Source: Peltaster fructicola
Taxonomy: Eukaryota > Ascomycota > Dothideomycetes
Assembly: GCA_001592805.2 (NCBI GenBank)
Contig: CP051139.1
Location: 1,240,001-1,304,000, forward strand
Direction of reading: 5' to 3'
Length of the DNA: 64,000 bases
Below, one piece after another: positions 46,244 through 56,010 of this stretch. The translations under genes were made by a program, and so were the position numbers. The stretch's first letter is position 1. Every line of letters begins with the position of its first letter. The notes beneath the pieces were generated by a model. That model was given only the letters and a program-made list of their open reading frames with translations. It had not been told where the DNA came from and did not search any database.

Positions 46244-47026
46244 ATGTCCTCAAGTCGGCGAGGTGTCGGCCTCAGCGCCTTCTCGAGTGCTATCAGCGCC
46301 GAGCAGTACGCTCGACATGGCGAATCTCTTCGATCCAACCACGCCGAAGCACTCGCAAACCAGCTGTCGGTTTTCCAGGCTGCGCTACACAACTTCAGTT
46401 TGACGCACGCCAAGGACATTCGACAGAACCCGCAGTTCCGTGCTGAGTTCGCGCGCATGTGCAATGCCATCGGAGTCGATCCTCTGGCGGGTAGCAATGT
46501 CAAAGGTGCAAACAGTACTGGGGGCAAGGCTGGAAGTGTATGGGCGAAGATGCTGGGCAGCAGTGTCAACGACTTTTACTTCGAGCTTGCTGTGCGCGTG
46601 GTCGAGCTGTGTCGTGAGACTCGAGCAGAGAATGGTGGTATGATGGCTCTGCCGGAAGTGCGCAAGCGAATCGCGACCGGTCGTGGCATCATCGGTGGTA
46701 GTATGGACATCACTGATGACGATATCGAACGTGCTCTGGAGTGTCTTACTCCTCTTGGTGGTGGCTTTAAGGTCGTCTCCCTGGGCTACCAGAAATATGT
46801 TCACTCCGTGCCTAAGGAGTTGAACACAGATCACGCGAAAGTGCTTGAGGTGACACAGATCCTTGGGTATGCAACAACCTCCATGCTCCAAGCAAATCTC
46901 GAGTGGGAGTCAGCTCGAGGGAAGGCTGTACTGGACGACATGGTCTCTGATGGCCTTCTATGGGTTGATCTGCAAGCGGACGAGACCGAATACTGGAATC
47001 CAGCTGCAATGCATGAAAGTGGTTGA
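46244..47026 (+). CDS. VPS22: ESCRT-II subunit Vps22/Snf8
   Basis: Component of ESCRT-II (with Vps25 and Vps36), which drives sorting of ubiquitinated membrane proteins into multivesicular bodies. 260 aa, single exon, slightly longer than the yeast protein. The N-terminus SSRRGVGLSAFSSAISAEQYARHG is the conserved helical start. LSVFQAALHNFSLTHAKDIRQNPQFRAEFARMCNAIGVDPLA is the coiled helix that contacts Vps36. Two winged-helix domains follow (about 100-175 and 180-260), with DFYFELAVRVVELC, GGGFKVVSLG, and the closing AVLDDMVSDGLLWVDLQ..ETEYWNPA. The first ATG at 46244 gives the expected N-terminus. It is divergent from the MFS gene at 46055 with only 188 bp between starts. Confidence 0.95.
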   Translation: MSSSRRGVGLSAFSSAISAEQYARHGESLRSNHAEALANQLSVFQAALHNFSLTHAKDIRQNPQFRAEFARMCNAIGVDPLAGSNVKGANSTGGKAGSVWAKMLGSSVNDFYFELAVRVVELCRETRAENGGMMALPEVRKRIATGRGIIGGSMDITDDDIERALECLTPLGGGFKVVSLGYQKYVHSVPKELNTDHAKVLEVTQILGYATTSMLQANLEWESARGKAVLDDMVSDGLLWVDLQADETEYWNPAAMHESG

Positions 47027-47266
47027 GCACTTGACTGGAAACCTCAAGTGCAACACTCCATATGACATCTTCGGTGGTTGGCGTCGTTGCTTCGACAATC
47101 AGCTCTACTTCGGCAAGAACAAATAAGAGAGGGAAAGAGTTCTTGTTGCAAGACCAGGCCATGCTGCTTGCCGTCGCTGTCCCGGTTGACATCTCCACTG
47201 ATATCTGAGAGACATCAGCATCGACAACAGAGCATTAACACCACCCAATCATACCCAGCTATCACC

Positions 47267-48461
47267 ATGACTGATTCAGTACCACTGCAGATGATACCCA
47301 GCAAAACTCGAAGACCCATATCATTTGTCAACACAACAAGAACAGGATTTCAACATGTGCTGTCAGACCGTAATTTCGAGGATACTGGCAATGCTCTGCA
47401 AGCTTCCGACATTAGATTCAAGTGGACTTCTCGGAACAACAGAAAGGGCAGACATGCTTTGATCATCAAGCCCAGTGATGCGGAAAGCAGTGCATACGAG
47501 GTGCCTCCATATACCGACACACTAAGCCAGGTCTGCAAGGGTATCTGGCTTATGGCAGTATACTATCCTATATGGGATATCTCATGGTTGGTGGCGTACA
47601 TTCTTGCTTGGGGTTCGCTTGTCTGGCTTTTGGACGCATTCTTCATCTACATGCCCTTCCTGGACACACGAGCGAACCAGCCAGGTCTCATACTCTATGG
47701 TGGCGGCATCAGCGCTTTCGTTGCTACAACGCTCTTCGAGATTGGGTCTGCGCTCCTACTCATCGAAGCTTTCAATGCCGATCAGAGCGGCTGTTTCGGC
47801 TGGGCTGTAGACCGAGTCTTGGCTGAGGACGACGAAGGCGGTAAGACCATTCGAGCTCGTCCTGACGAGAATGCGTGCAACCATCATCACTCTGACAAGA
47901 GTAGCCTCGTGGGTAGCTCACCAGAATCTTATTCCAGATCGTGGACATGGTGGCCGACCGGTGAACAATTCCGCAGGCACTACGTCCACGACATTGGCTT
48001 CATGGCAGCAGCTGCAGAGCTTGCAGGCTCGACCTTATTCTGGATCATGGGCTTTGCTGCGCTTCCTGGGATATACGACCATCTGACTCCAGCTACAATG
48101 GTATGGGCGTATTGGACTAGTCAGATCATTGGAGGACTGTTCTATGTTCTCGCTGGTGCCTTCATGATGATCGAAACCCAAAAGCATTGGTGGCTACCTG
48201 ATGCAAGATCACTGGGCTGGCATATTGGTCTGTGGAACCTGATTGGAGGCGTAGGCTTCACTCTTTCTCCTGTACTAGGACTAGATGTTGCTGATTCATG
48301 GGCGACGTATCAAGTGGCGTGCTCCAACTTTTGGGTACGTTTCCGTACCGGTCGTGGGTTTGTAACTAATAAGTGTCTAGGGTTGCTGGGCATTCCTGAT
48401 TGCCAGTCTCCTGCAGTGGTACGAAAGTCTCAACAAGCATCCAGTCGAGCGATCTTGGTAA
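47267..48461 (+). CDS. Orphan multi-pass integral membrane protein
   Basis: Unrecognised membrane protein, 382 aa, exons 47267-48334 and 48381-48461; the second exon (GCWAFLIASLLQWYESLNKHP) completes the last helix. The N-terminal 95 residues are hydrophilic. Seven or so helices follow: residues about 107-125, 145-170, 240-265, 270-290, 315-340 and the C-terminal pair. An Asp/Glu/His-rich loop (about residues 180-215) and a conserved-looking GEQFRRHYVHDIGFMAAAAELAGSTLFW block separate the two halves. Aromatic motifs such as WLLDAFFIYMP and IETQKHWWLPDARSLGWHIGLWNLIGG suggest a fungal-specific integral protein; I recall similar unnamed proteins in other ascomycetes but no function. It lies 240 bp after VPS22 on the same strand. 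The ATG at 47267 is used; the longer frame upstream has no ATG. Confidence 0.8.
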
Positions 48462-48637
48462 GGTCGACTGTTGTTGTAGACGTTAGAGCCCTAGGATAAT
48501 CCCTAATGCGATCATACTTCGTATCTCGTCTTTTACACAACTCTTCAATCTGCTCTGCTTAGCTTCATGCATGATCTCCACAAAGCCATGCACTTCCGCC
48601 CAGACAACCTCAGCCTTACATCGACCGAACAGCAAGC

Positions 48638-50310
48638 ATGACATACGCGGACAAAGCGGCGATCTACGCGCAGCATGCCATAACGACAGCTCATCAAGAT
48701 ATCAGAGTTCTGATGCTGCTGCCGGGTCATTACAGTGATGAGATAGAGTGCGGGCTGTCAGTGCATAGCCTGAAAAGCAAGGAAGAGCATAATCAAGGAT
48801 ACGATGCTCTCTCTTACACTTGGGGCGGCTACTGCGAGAACAAGCATATCTCTATACACAACTGCAGCTTCAAAGTGACGGACAACCCCTATCGAGCTCT
48901 TAGACAGCTCAGAAGCTGCAAAACACAGCGTACCTTGTGGATCGATGCGCTTTGCATTAACCAAGACGACCTACAGGAGCGAGGCGAGCAAGTCACCATC
49001 ATGGCCCTCATATACAAGTCTGCTGACAATGTCCTGGTCTGGCTTGGCGACAGCACTGATACTGAAGACACAGAGAAGCACGATTGGACTGTGAGTTGTC
49101 AAGCCAAGTTGGACAGAGCTACAAGTGAGACAACTCCGAGCTGGTGGCAGAGGGCATGGACTGTACAAGAATACGTCCTCTCTAAGAGACAACCTCAACT
49201 ATGCTTCGGCAATTGCATTCACTCGGTCGCCGAGTACTTTGACTACCGCTCGAAGAATCACCAAGTCATGCAGTCCATGCCATTTGGTAACCTTACCTCT
49301 GCGTTGTCTCTGAACGAGGACATACGCTCAGCTATGGCTGGAGGGGAGCCAAAGCCCACTATGGTGACGTTATTGCAAGACCTGAGCAAGTATGCAGCTA
49401 CTGACTCAAGAGACTATATCTATTGCCTGCTAGGACTAATGAAGGAGCAAGAGGCAAGTCTGCTAAAGCCTGACTACACTATTCAGCCGTCGATTGTCTT
49501 CGCCAGAGCTACATATGCATCTATAGCTGGGAGTGGTTCCTTGGAGATCATGAAGAGAGCTGGGTGGGAGAATTGGACCAAGCCAACGCTACCGTCATGG
49601 GCAATCGATCGAACTCCCGAAGAGCGGACATTAAGAAGTGAGTGCATTCAATGTTCGACTGGATTAGTAGACTGAGATGTCTTTCAGCTACTTGGGGATA
49701 TCCCAGACACTGGCCGCCTGAAGCTCGACCATTGTGGCCAGGCGAGCCACTCTCGTCCCAAGTTCATGTATCTCTTGACAGCACATCGACAAGACTCAGT
49801 CTAGAGGCTGGTGTACTTGGGCCTGTGGAGCGTCTGATCTTCAAGAGGCACGACGGAATCGACCATTGCTGTGAGCCGATACACGACTTGCTCCAGTTTG
49901 ATGATCGATGGCAGCACCTCATAGCACAACACCACACTTGGGAAGCCCGTGACTCCTGGCGGCATAACATTGTACAGGCAGGAGGCACTCTCTTCCGTGA
50001 TTGGCACTTGTCTGTCAAGCTGTCCAAGTCGGATGACTTCTGGAATAGCGAGAGCGGCGTGCTGCATGATCACGGCTTTGTACTCTTCGAAGCTCAAGGG
50101 CTGTTATGTGTTGCTGTCGGCGCAATCGATGTCGGCGATAGCGATATTGTGGTTCTGCCTCATGGCTGCCCATACCCAATGCTTGTCAGGCCACAGCAAG
50201 AAACCTACAAGTTCATGTGTTTCATACATGTGCACGGCATCATGGAGGGCGAGCTGCGTGAGCAGAAGCATGATCACATTGTCCACAGTGCGATATTGAT
50301 CCTCACATGA
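48638..50310 (+). CDS. Heterokaryon incompatibility (HET) domain protein
   Basis: HET-domain protein, 540 aa, exons 48638-49637 and 49688-50310 around a 50-bp intron. The HET domain (about residues 55-190) has its three marks: YDALSYTWGG near the N-terminus, TLWIDALCINQDDLQERGEQVTIMALIYKSADNVLVWLG in the centre, and SWWQRAWTVQEYVLS at the end. DSRDYIYCLLGLM is the usual post-HET motif. The rest (200-540) has no named domain, with a conserved-type DWHLS..LLCVAVGAIDVGD C-terminal stretch. HET proteins take part in non-self recognition and programmed death on fusion of unlike hyphae, or more widely in fungal immunity. Whether this copy does so is unknown; genomes carry many. It looks whole. No NACHT, ankyrin or WD repeat module is attached, and no prion-like tail is seen. 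Confidence 0.92.
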
Positions 50311-50471
50311 TGCGTTAATGAGCGAAGTTGTATGTGAGTTGCCTCAAGTCAATTGTTCTTTCCATGTTCGGCTGCACTAGTTGAACTTGGCGAGTGACAG
50401 CGGAAGCCTCTACTTACATCTCTGCAATACCGACTTCCGTTGCACTTCGCAACAAACACTTGCACGCCGTC

Positions 50472-51959
50472 ATGGCTAAGGGCAAAGCCCACACGTCTGA
50501 GGCCTCTAGCGAAGGTTCTCACAGCAGTTTCTCGTCCATGAAACGCCTGAGCTCACTCTCATCACTCCACCAGCTACTTCCGTTCTCGCGGAGTCGCCGA
50601 ACCACGATCGACACCAACGACAGCAACCCTCCAATCCAGCCTTCTCCGGCCGAGTCGCACGAAGAGAAACGCATTCTGGAGGAGGTCTCTCACAATTCTC
50701 GACCAGCACCACCGCATGCCTATGGAGGCTTCCTCCGCAAGAGCAACTATGCCAGCGTGCCAGACTCTGCCTCTGCTGGTCTACCTCGGCGCAAGACCTT
50801 CAGCAATCTGCCACTGCCAGTGAAGAGCAGGAAACAAGCAGCTCATACCGCCTCAGTACAACCAATACCTTCGCTTACTGCAAGCCGATTTTCAGCGCCC
50901 TCCGAGCCATCACGCCGCCACTTATCTCATAAGAGTGTCAACAATACTTCAGGACGCCATGGAAGCAAGCTACCTCGATCTGACACCGAGCCGCTGCTTG
51001 TTGGCAAAGGTAAAGGAGCAGTCAGCCTGGCACAAATGCTCAAGGAGAATGTTCCCGTATTCTCGAAGTCTCGAGCTGGTCCGCCAGGCTTCGATGATCT
51101 CTTTGCATCCTCTGTAGTCAGCAACGATTCTGATACAACATCTATCATCAGCCGTGGACGGACTCGAAGTAGACTTCCACGCGAACCAAGCTTTCATGGT
51201 GTACTCCCAAACTCAAGCCCAAGTCTGAAAGGCAAGCAAGTTGACCGGACTGCTGAGTTCTTCCTGGGCCAGCCTCAAAGTCAAGTGCCGTTTGCTCAGC
51301 GCTGGAACTCACAGCCAAACCTCTTCGGACGCAGTCAGAAGACAGAGTCGATACGCCCTCACCCTACGCCACCACCAAGCGTTCTGCCATCATTCTCCCA
51401 TCAGCTCACTCGATCATTACTTGGCGAGTCACCTTTCACTAAGCCTCTCGGAAAGCTCGACGAGTCCGAAGTCTTTCAGGCGGGTGAGGACACGACGCCA
51501 TATTCTCCATCCCTACAGGCAGTCAGTGCAGCAGAGCCACTAGCATACTGGGCAGGTCGTCTTTCAACTCTTCAAGATCGTGCTAAGGACCAAGAGACGA
51601 AGCGATACTTTGCTAAGTTGGATGAGGAGTTCCAGATGCGACACGGTCCTGACAAAGTGTACGAGAACGCTATCAGTACTGTACTGACCCGCAAGGCACT
51701 CGAGAGCCTCTATGATTGTTGCGTCACTTCAGAGGCACGAGAGAGCTTTGTGCTCTTCCAGTTGCAATACGCAGCACTTCTTGGCGATCCAGAACTTGCC
51801 AGACCTATTGGTCGCACCAAGCCTTTCGTGCTGAAGTCACGACAGCTCGACTTGGGCAAGGTACCAAGCAATACCCCATCTCCATCGAGTTCGAGTCGCT
51901 CTGTTAGCTTCGTCAAGAGGCTGCTAGGACGTGGTAAGCGAGGCAGTATAAACTCCTGA
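50472..51959 (+). CDS. Orphan Ser-rich cytoplasmic protein with C-terminal helical segment
   Basis: Unrecognised single-exon protein of 495 aa. Residues 1-335 are disordered, rich in Ser, Pro, Arg and Lys, with basic phospho-acceptor patches (RRKTFSNLPLP, RSRRTTID, RTRSRLPREPSFHG) typical of AGC-kinase targets. Residues 335-460 are more ordered and acidic/helical: AEPLAYWAGRLSTLQDRAKDQETKRYFAKLDEEFQMRHG, then RKALESLYDCCVTSEARESFVLFQLQYAALLGDPEL. That block resembles the conserved C-terminal part of fungal proteins of unknown role that I cannot name. The tail is basic and Ser-rich (SVSFVKRLLGRGKRG). The ATG at 50472 is the first in the frame. It is convergent with TFB2 180 bp away. Confidence 0.75.
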   Translation: MAKGKAHTSEASSEGSHSSFSSMKRLSSLSSLHQLLPFSRSRRTTIDTNDSNPPIQPSPAESHEEKRILEEVSHNSRPAPPHAYGGFLRKSNYASVPDSASAGLPRRKTFSNLPLPVKSRKQAAHTASVQPIPSLTASRFSAPSEPSRRHLSHKSVNNTSGRHGSKLPRSDTEPLLVGKGKGAVSLAQMLKENVPVFSKSRAGPPGFDDLFASSVVSNDSDTTSIISRGRTRSRLPREPSFHGVLPNSSPSLKGKQVDRTAEFFLGQPQSQVPFAQRWNSQPNLFGRSQKTESIRPHPTPPPSVLPSFSHQLTRSLLGESPFTKPLGKLDESEVFQAGEDTTPYSPSLQAVSAAEPLAYWAGRLSTLQDRAKDQETKRYFAKLDEEFQMRHGPDKVYENAISTVLTRKALESLYDCCVTSEARESFVLFQLQYAALLGDPELARPIGRTKPFVLKSRQLDLGKVPSNTPSPSSSSRSVSFVKRLLGRGKRGSINS

Positions 51960-52139
51960 AAGGTATTGAAGTAGGCTCGCGGTTGATGTTAGGGCTCAAC
52001 GCATGGAAATTGTGAGACGCGGATCGCGCCATGGCTGCTCTTGTGGCTATAATCACCGAGCTGAGTTGATATGGGTTGTGCCTTTCGATAATGTTGTACA
52101 GTAATGTGACAATGTCTAAGCAGATAGATCTGCCCAAGC

Positions 52140-53582
52140 TCATGATGTCGAATCCGTAGTGGCAGCAGCGGCCTGCTCTCTTCGTCGCTGTGCTTGGTTC
52201 TTGAAGTACACGCCCATTTGTTCCATTCGACTCACGAAGAAGGACCCTCTAGTCCTGAACTCTTTTCTGAGAATACCAAGGGCATCTGCGTATTGTACTG
52301 CTCTATCGTAGTCCTCTTGACTTCCCACATCCTTGATCAGATATCCTCGCCACGCAGTCATACGCTCGCCCTCGATCTGCCACAGGCGGATCTGATCGAC
52401 CACTGTCGGTGGCAGTATAGGCTGCTGCTTTCTTAACACTGGGTGTGCGTGTGTCGTCAGGTAGGTGATGATCTGGTCTGCCGTGATACCGCGAGTAATG
52501 GCATTCTGTATGGAGGACTTCGTGATCTTGGCTGTGATGAGGTTCGGATATCGGGTGTACAGCTGGCAGAACAGGGAAATGATGCTGATAAGCAGTGGCG
52601 AGTTGGTATAAGCATAAAGTCGGTAATTAGTTTCGACAATGATATAGCCTTTCTCCTCGACGGCAGTGCTTGTTTGACCCACTGTCGTGCTTGTCAAGCT
52701 CGAGTTGGGTAATGCTGGAGCATCAGAGGTCAGTGTTGTCGCAAGGCGTGTCGGGTAGTACCTCGTGGAGGTGTTATCTCGGCGATATATGAGACCAAAG
52801 TCTGCTAGGTCTTCGAGCATCTGAAGCTGGGTTGGTGTAAGGTTAGATGTGCTATAACTAACTCCAAGTTCAAGCGAGCCCAGTGTGAACAAAAAAGAAA
52901 GTACGTCCACTGGGTCCATCTGTAGCGAGCTCGACACCTCGAGGTAGACGATCAAGAGACTCCAGACTTGTAGATTGATCTCCTGGAGCAGGAATGTGAA
53001 GCCTTCCCGTGTGATCAAGGCTTGCTTGCTTTGCACCGTCACGAACTGTCCTTTCTCGAGTAGTGACCTCGTTCCAAGACTGATCTCCGCCTGTCCGCCG
53101 AGACCTGCGCTCGCACTGCCCACGACATAGTAGAGTATAGCTTCCCATTGTTTGCGCGCGAATGTGTCAAGAAAGTCGAGTGTGACCGGTGACTTATCCG
53201 GCGTACTGCACGGCACACCGAAAGACTTATGATCGCCTCCTCCTGTGAGAGCCAGCCGCAGTGACCTGGCAAAGGCATCTGAAAGTTTGTATGCTGGTCT
53301 GCCGGTGCTGGCATCGTCGAAGAGGATTCGCAGTCGTTGTAACACGCTCAGAGCATTATCACGTGCTTGCACACTGTCACTGCCTGGTTTGATCCAGGTT
53401 TCAAGCTGTGCGACAGGTAGAGGATGAGGGATGTAGAGGAGTGCGAGGACAAAGGTCTTTGCTAAGTGCGGCAGCAGTCGAGAGATCGCGAGCGCTGTCG
53501 AAGGCTGACGATACAGCTTGTTGAATGTAGTTCCAGGAAGCGATTCGAGGTATTCAAGCGTTCGCGAGGAAGCTGAAGGCAT
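52140..53582 (-). CDS. TFB2: TFIIH core subunit Tfb2 (p52)
   Basis: Subunit of general transcription and DNA-repair factor TFIIH; it anchors and stimulates the XPB/Ssl2 translocase. 480 aa, uninterrupted frame. It follows the family along its length: TLEYLESLPGTTFNKLYRQPSTALAISRLLPHLAKTFVLALLYI at the start, then KPGSDSVQARDNALSVLQRLRIL and ARKQWEAILYYVVGS. The central part has EGFTFLLQEINLQVWSLLIVYLE and the C-terminal part ETNYRLYAYTNSPLLISIISLFCQLYTRYPNLITAKITKSSIQNAI. The end is YLTTHAHPVL..LPPTVVDQIRLWQIEGERMTAWRGYLIKDVGS, the Ssl2-binding clutch region, and the Tfb5-binding tail. A Thr/Ser-rich insert sits near residue 300. Length is in the usual range (yeast 513). Confidence 0.96.
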   Translation of the reverse strand: MPSASSRTLEYLESLPGTTFNKLYRQPSTALAISRLLPHLAKTFVLALLYIPHPLPVAQLETWIKPGSDSVQARDNALSVLQRLRILFDDASTGRPAYKLSDAFARSLRLALTGGGDHKSFGVPCSTPDKSPVTLDFLDTFARKQWEAILYYVVGSASAGLGGQAEISLGTRSLLEKGQFVTVQSKQALITREGFTFLLQEINLQVWSLLIVYLEVSSSLQMDPVDVLSFLFTLGSLELGVSYSTSNLTPTQLQMLEDLADFGLIYRRDNTSTRYYPTRLATTLTSDAPALPNSSLTSTTVGQTSTAVEEKGYIIVETNYRLYAYTNSPLLISIISLFCQLYTRYPNLITAKITKSSIQNAITRGITADQIITYLTTHAHPVLRKQQPILPPTVVDQIRLWQIEGERMTAWRGYLIKDVGSQEDYDRAVQYADALGILRKEFRTRGSFFVSRMEQMGVYFKNQAQRRREQAAAATTDSTS

Positions 53583-53775
53583 GTCGAGAGTGCCATGTTG
53601 TTGCAGAGCAAGAAATGATGGGTCATTGATAAATGTACGTCAGTGAGCGGCAGCGGATATCCCCGTTGCTACAGGTACCCGAGTCATGTCGCGAGACCTA
53701 TAACGAGTCGTATGCATGCATGTCTGATAGGCAAGTAGTAAACTCTTTTTGGTACTGTTCAATGTCATCCAAGTG

Positions 53776-55328
53776 CTACGTATAGTTATGCTGTTCTAGC
53801 GTCTCTATCTTCTGCCATTTGTCGCCTCTATTGGGCGACATTGCGATCTCAGTTGGTGCATGTGATATTGGCCTCGTGGGTTGGAAGGTACTGCCTCTTA
53901 CTGTCCAGATTGAAGCACGCCAGCTTCTATTATTGTTTGATCCATCGGTACCTTGCGATCTCGCAGTCGCTGTCCTGTCTGGCAGATATCGTCTGACGAG
54001 CACACGAAGAGATGGTGCACAAGTACCTGTGATCGGGTTATCAGTCTTGCGCTACACTGGTGGCCTGGCAACTTACATATCAGAGCAAGTTGACACTCGA
54101 CCTGCGAGGTCACGAAGAGATCGTAGCCTATCCAAGACAGATCCTCATTCTGGCCAATCTCCTGCACGGTTGTCAGCTCGATCATATTCAGAGCGCTTCG
54201 TGTATGTCTCACCCATAAGTAGTATGTACGAGCTATTCCCACTCCTGTGACGCTGTGTATAGGTCAGCTTGCGGTCCACAGGCTGATCGGGTTCCGACAT
54301 ACCTGAGTCCGAGACAGAAGATGACGTTCAGCGCTATCCGTTGTCTCTTGGTGATGTTGAGTTCGTGGCTATGGAAATGGAACATGGCCACAGGGAACAC
54401 GGCAGCGTAGAGATCGGATGCGATCGTGATCACACCGACTACAATCGTGAGTGCATCGCCGTTTAAACACTTGAAGTCTGTGACGCCGCCTGCCTCGAGT
54501 ATGTGAATCTCCCTGTAGCACGATCAGCAGAGCTCATGTTGAGCAGCAGTCCCGAGTAGCGGAGACCGCATCGCTTCATGGACCACGCACCAGTATGTGT
54601 CCAATGGGAAGCACATAAAACAGTATACGAGGAAGATGGCCACCCAGATTGCTATTGTGATGACCAACAGCACCATGCACGTTTGGCGCCAGATAGGATT
54701 ATAGGTGCTCTTTGTCATTCGACGGTAGAAAAGCAGGACCGCAACCTTCGTAGCGCATGTTGCGTGAATGAAGATAACTTGTGCTATCCAGGCGTACTGT
54801 GCAAGTTAGCAGTGAGAACAGAAGTAAGATCGGGCCCAACGTGCATAAAGGGCAGATTCATAATTCGACGGCAGTACATCCCAGATGTGTCTGCCAATGT
54901 CGTAATTCCAAACGGATACACACGCGACTGCTGTGAAAACTATGGCGAAGATCTGGCCAATGCGCGTCAGCAATGTGCAGCTGTCTGCCTTCAGTATACC
55001 TACCCATCCGATTATCAGGAAGACATCATCCAGGCCAAATCCTCCAGCCAGGTTCCGTATCCTGAGATATATCCGGGCTATGACGAACAGTGATGCTAGG
55101 ATGCACCAGAAGATCGCGAAGCCTGCAGTAAATATGAGCACAGCTTAGCAGCATGTTGTTGTTGTTGTAGTCGAGCTTTACCTGGTAGCCATGTCCTTGC
55201 ATCCGGGGGATCGACGTAGTTTGGTGTAGGCCACGCAGCGATCTTGAACCTTGTCAGTACTCACAGTTGTCGTGTTGGCGCGCATTGCTGACCTCTTCGA
55301 AAGTGACGGTGTGCAAGTTGCCTGGCAT
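53776..55328 (-). CDS. PTH11/rhodopsin-domain integral membrane protein
   Basis: Seven-helix fungal membrane protein of the rhodopsin-like domain family (PF20684 type, related to Pth11 and satratoxin SAT4), 385 aa. I resolve eight exons: 55293-55328, 55182-55242, 55000-55122, 54845-54939, 54591-54796, 54303-54512, 54077-54252 and 53776-54026. All phases match, and most introns have CTGAC/CTAAC branches. One intron (54797-54844) seems to use a GC donor. Family marks follow in order: IAAWPTPNYVDPPD at the N-terminus, then IARIYLRIRNLAGGFGLDDVFLIIGW and WNYDIGRHIWDV. Next come the KVAVLLFYRRM segment, CFPLDTYW and VTDFKCLNGD. The last marks are AVFPVAMFHFH, ITKRQRIALNVIFCLGL and VGIARTYYLW. The C-terminal 85 residues are hydrophilic. 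Some relatives are receptors for host or surface cues, but most are of unknown role. A first exon of only 36 nt makes this easy to mispredict. Confidence 0.85.
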
Positions 55329-56010
55329 GTCGGTTGATCAATCCAAGTGCCGCGCAGTCGGTTTTGCCAGTGATCCCAAGCTTGTGGTGTGTATTCCTCG
55401 AGCGACGCGCGTGGCAAAGTTACAGTGCCTCCGTGGGCCCGAGTACACCTGGGCTGCGATAGGGAAGAAAAGGAGATCTCTCACGTCGCACGCAGGGAAA
55501 GCAGCGTTTCAAGAGAATGTCCAGAGGTGTATCCCAGTCAAGAAGGAGGTAAAAATTACTGATCAGCAAATAGTGTGGTAACAAGCCGAATTTGGGGGGT
55601 CTATCGCAAGTCTTCTGTGTCTCGCTACCAGTTTGCGCAGGCTGTCGGGGGCTCGCTTGCATGCTTAGGAGTGACCACGACGGCTCGACCAATGAGGTGT
55701 GTTTCATCTGGAAATCGAGGATGGTACATGCGGTTGCCCTGCTGCGAATAGTCGAATGTGAGCCGCATGAATTCTCCACACGGAAGAGGATTGCTAGAGG
55801 ATTAGGTCTAACCCGTGGGCCGGTCCCAAGGATTCACATCGATGTCTCACCATACCCGAGGTTGAGAGCCGTTTGCTTCCGGCTTGATTGCGCCCGTTGC
55901 GCCAATCTAGGCATCTGGCAGATCGACCTTCCAATCATCTCAGCATATATGACAGCAATGTCATCTTGTTTCAAACGAGGTGTCCGAGCTGCTGCAGATT
56001 GTTGTTGAGT
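55329..56010. other. Intergenic, 680 bp
   Basis: 5' flank of the rhodopsin-domain gene and 3' flank of the phosphoesterase gene (both minus strand). Open frames here (55592-56008 plus, for instance) carry no known motif. Nothing else is recognised. Confidence 0.45.

Noticed and set aside
54578-55093. Plus-strand ORF of 171 codons at the rhodopsin-domain gene.
   Set aside because: It crosses several introns and exons of the minus-strand gene, whose family motifs are clear.
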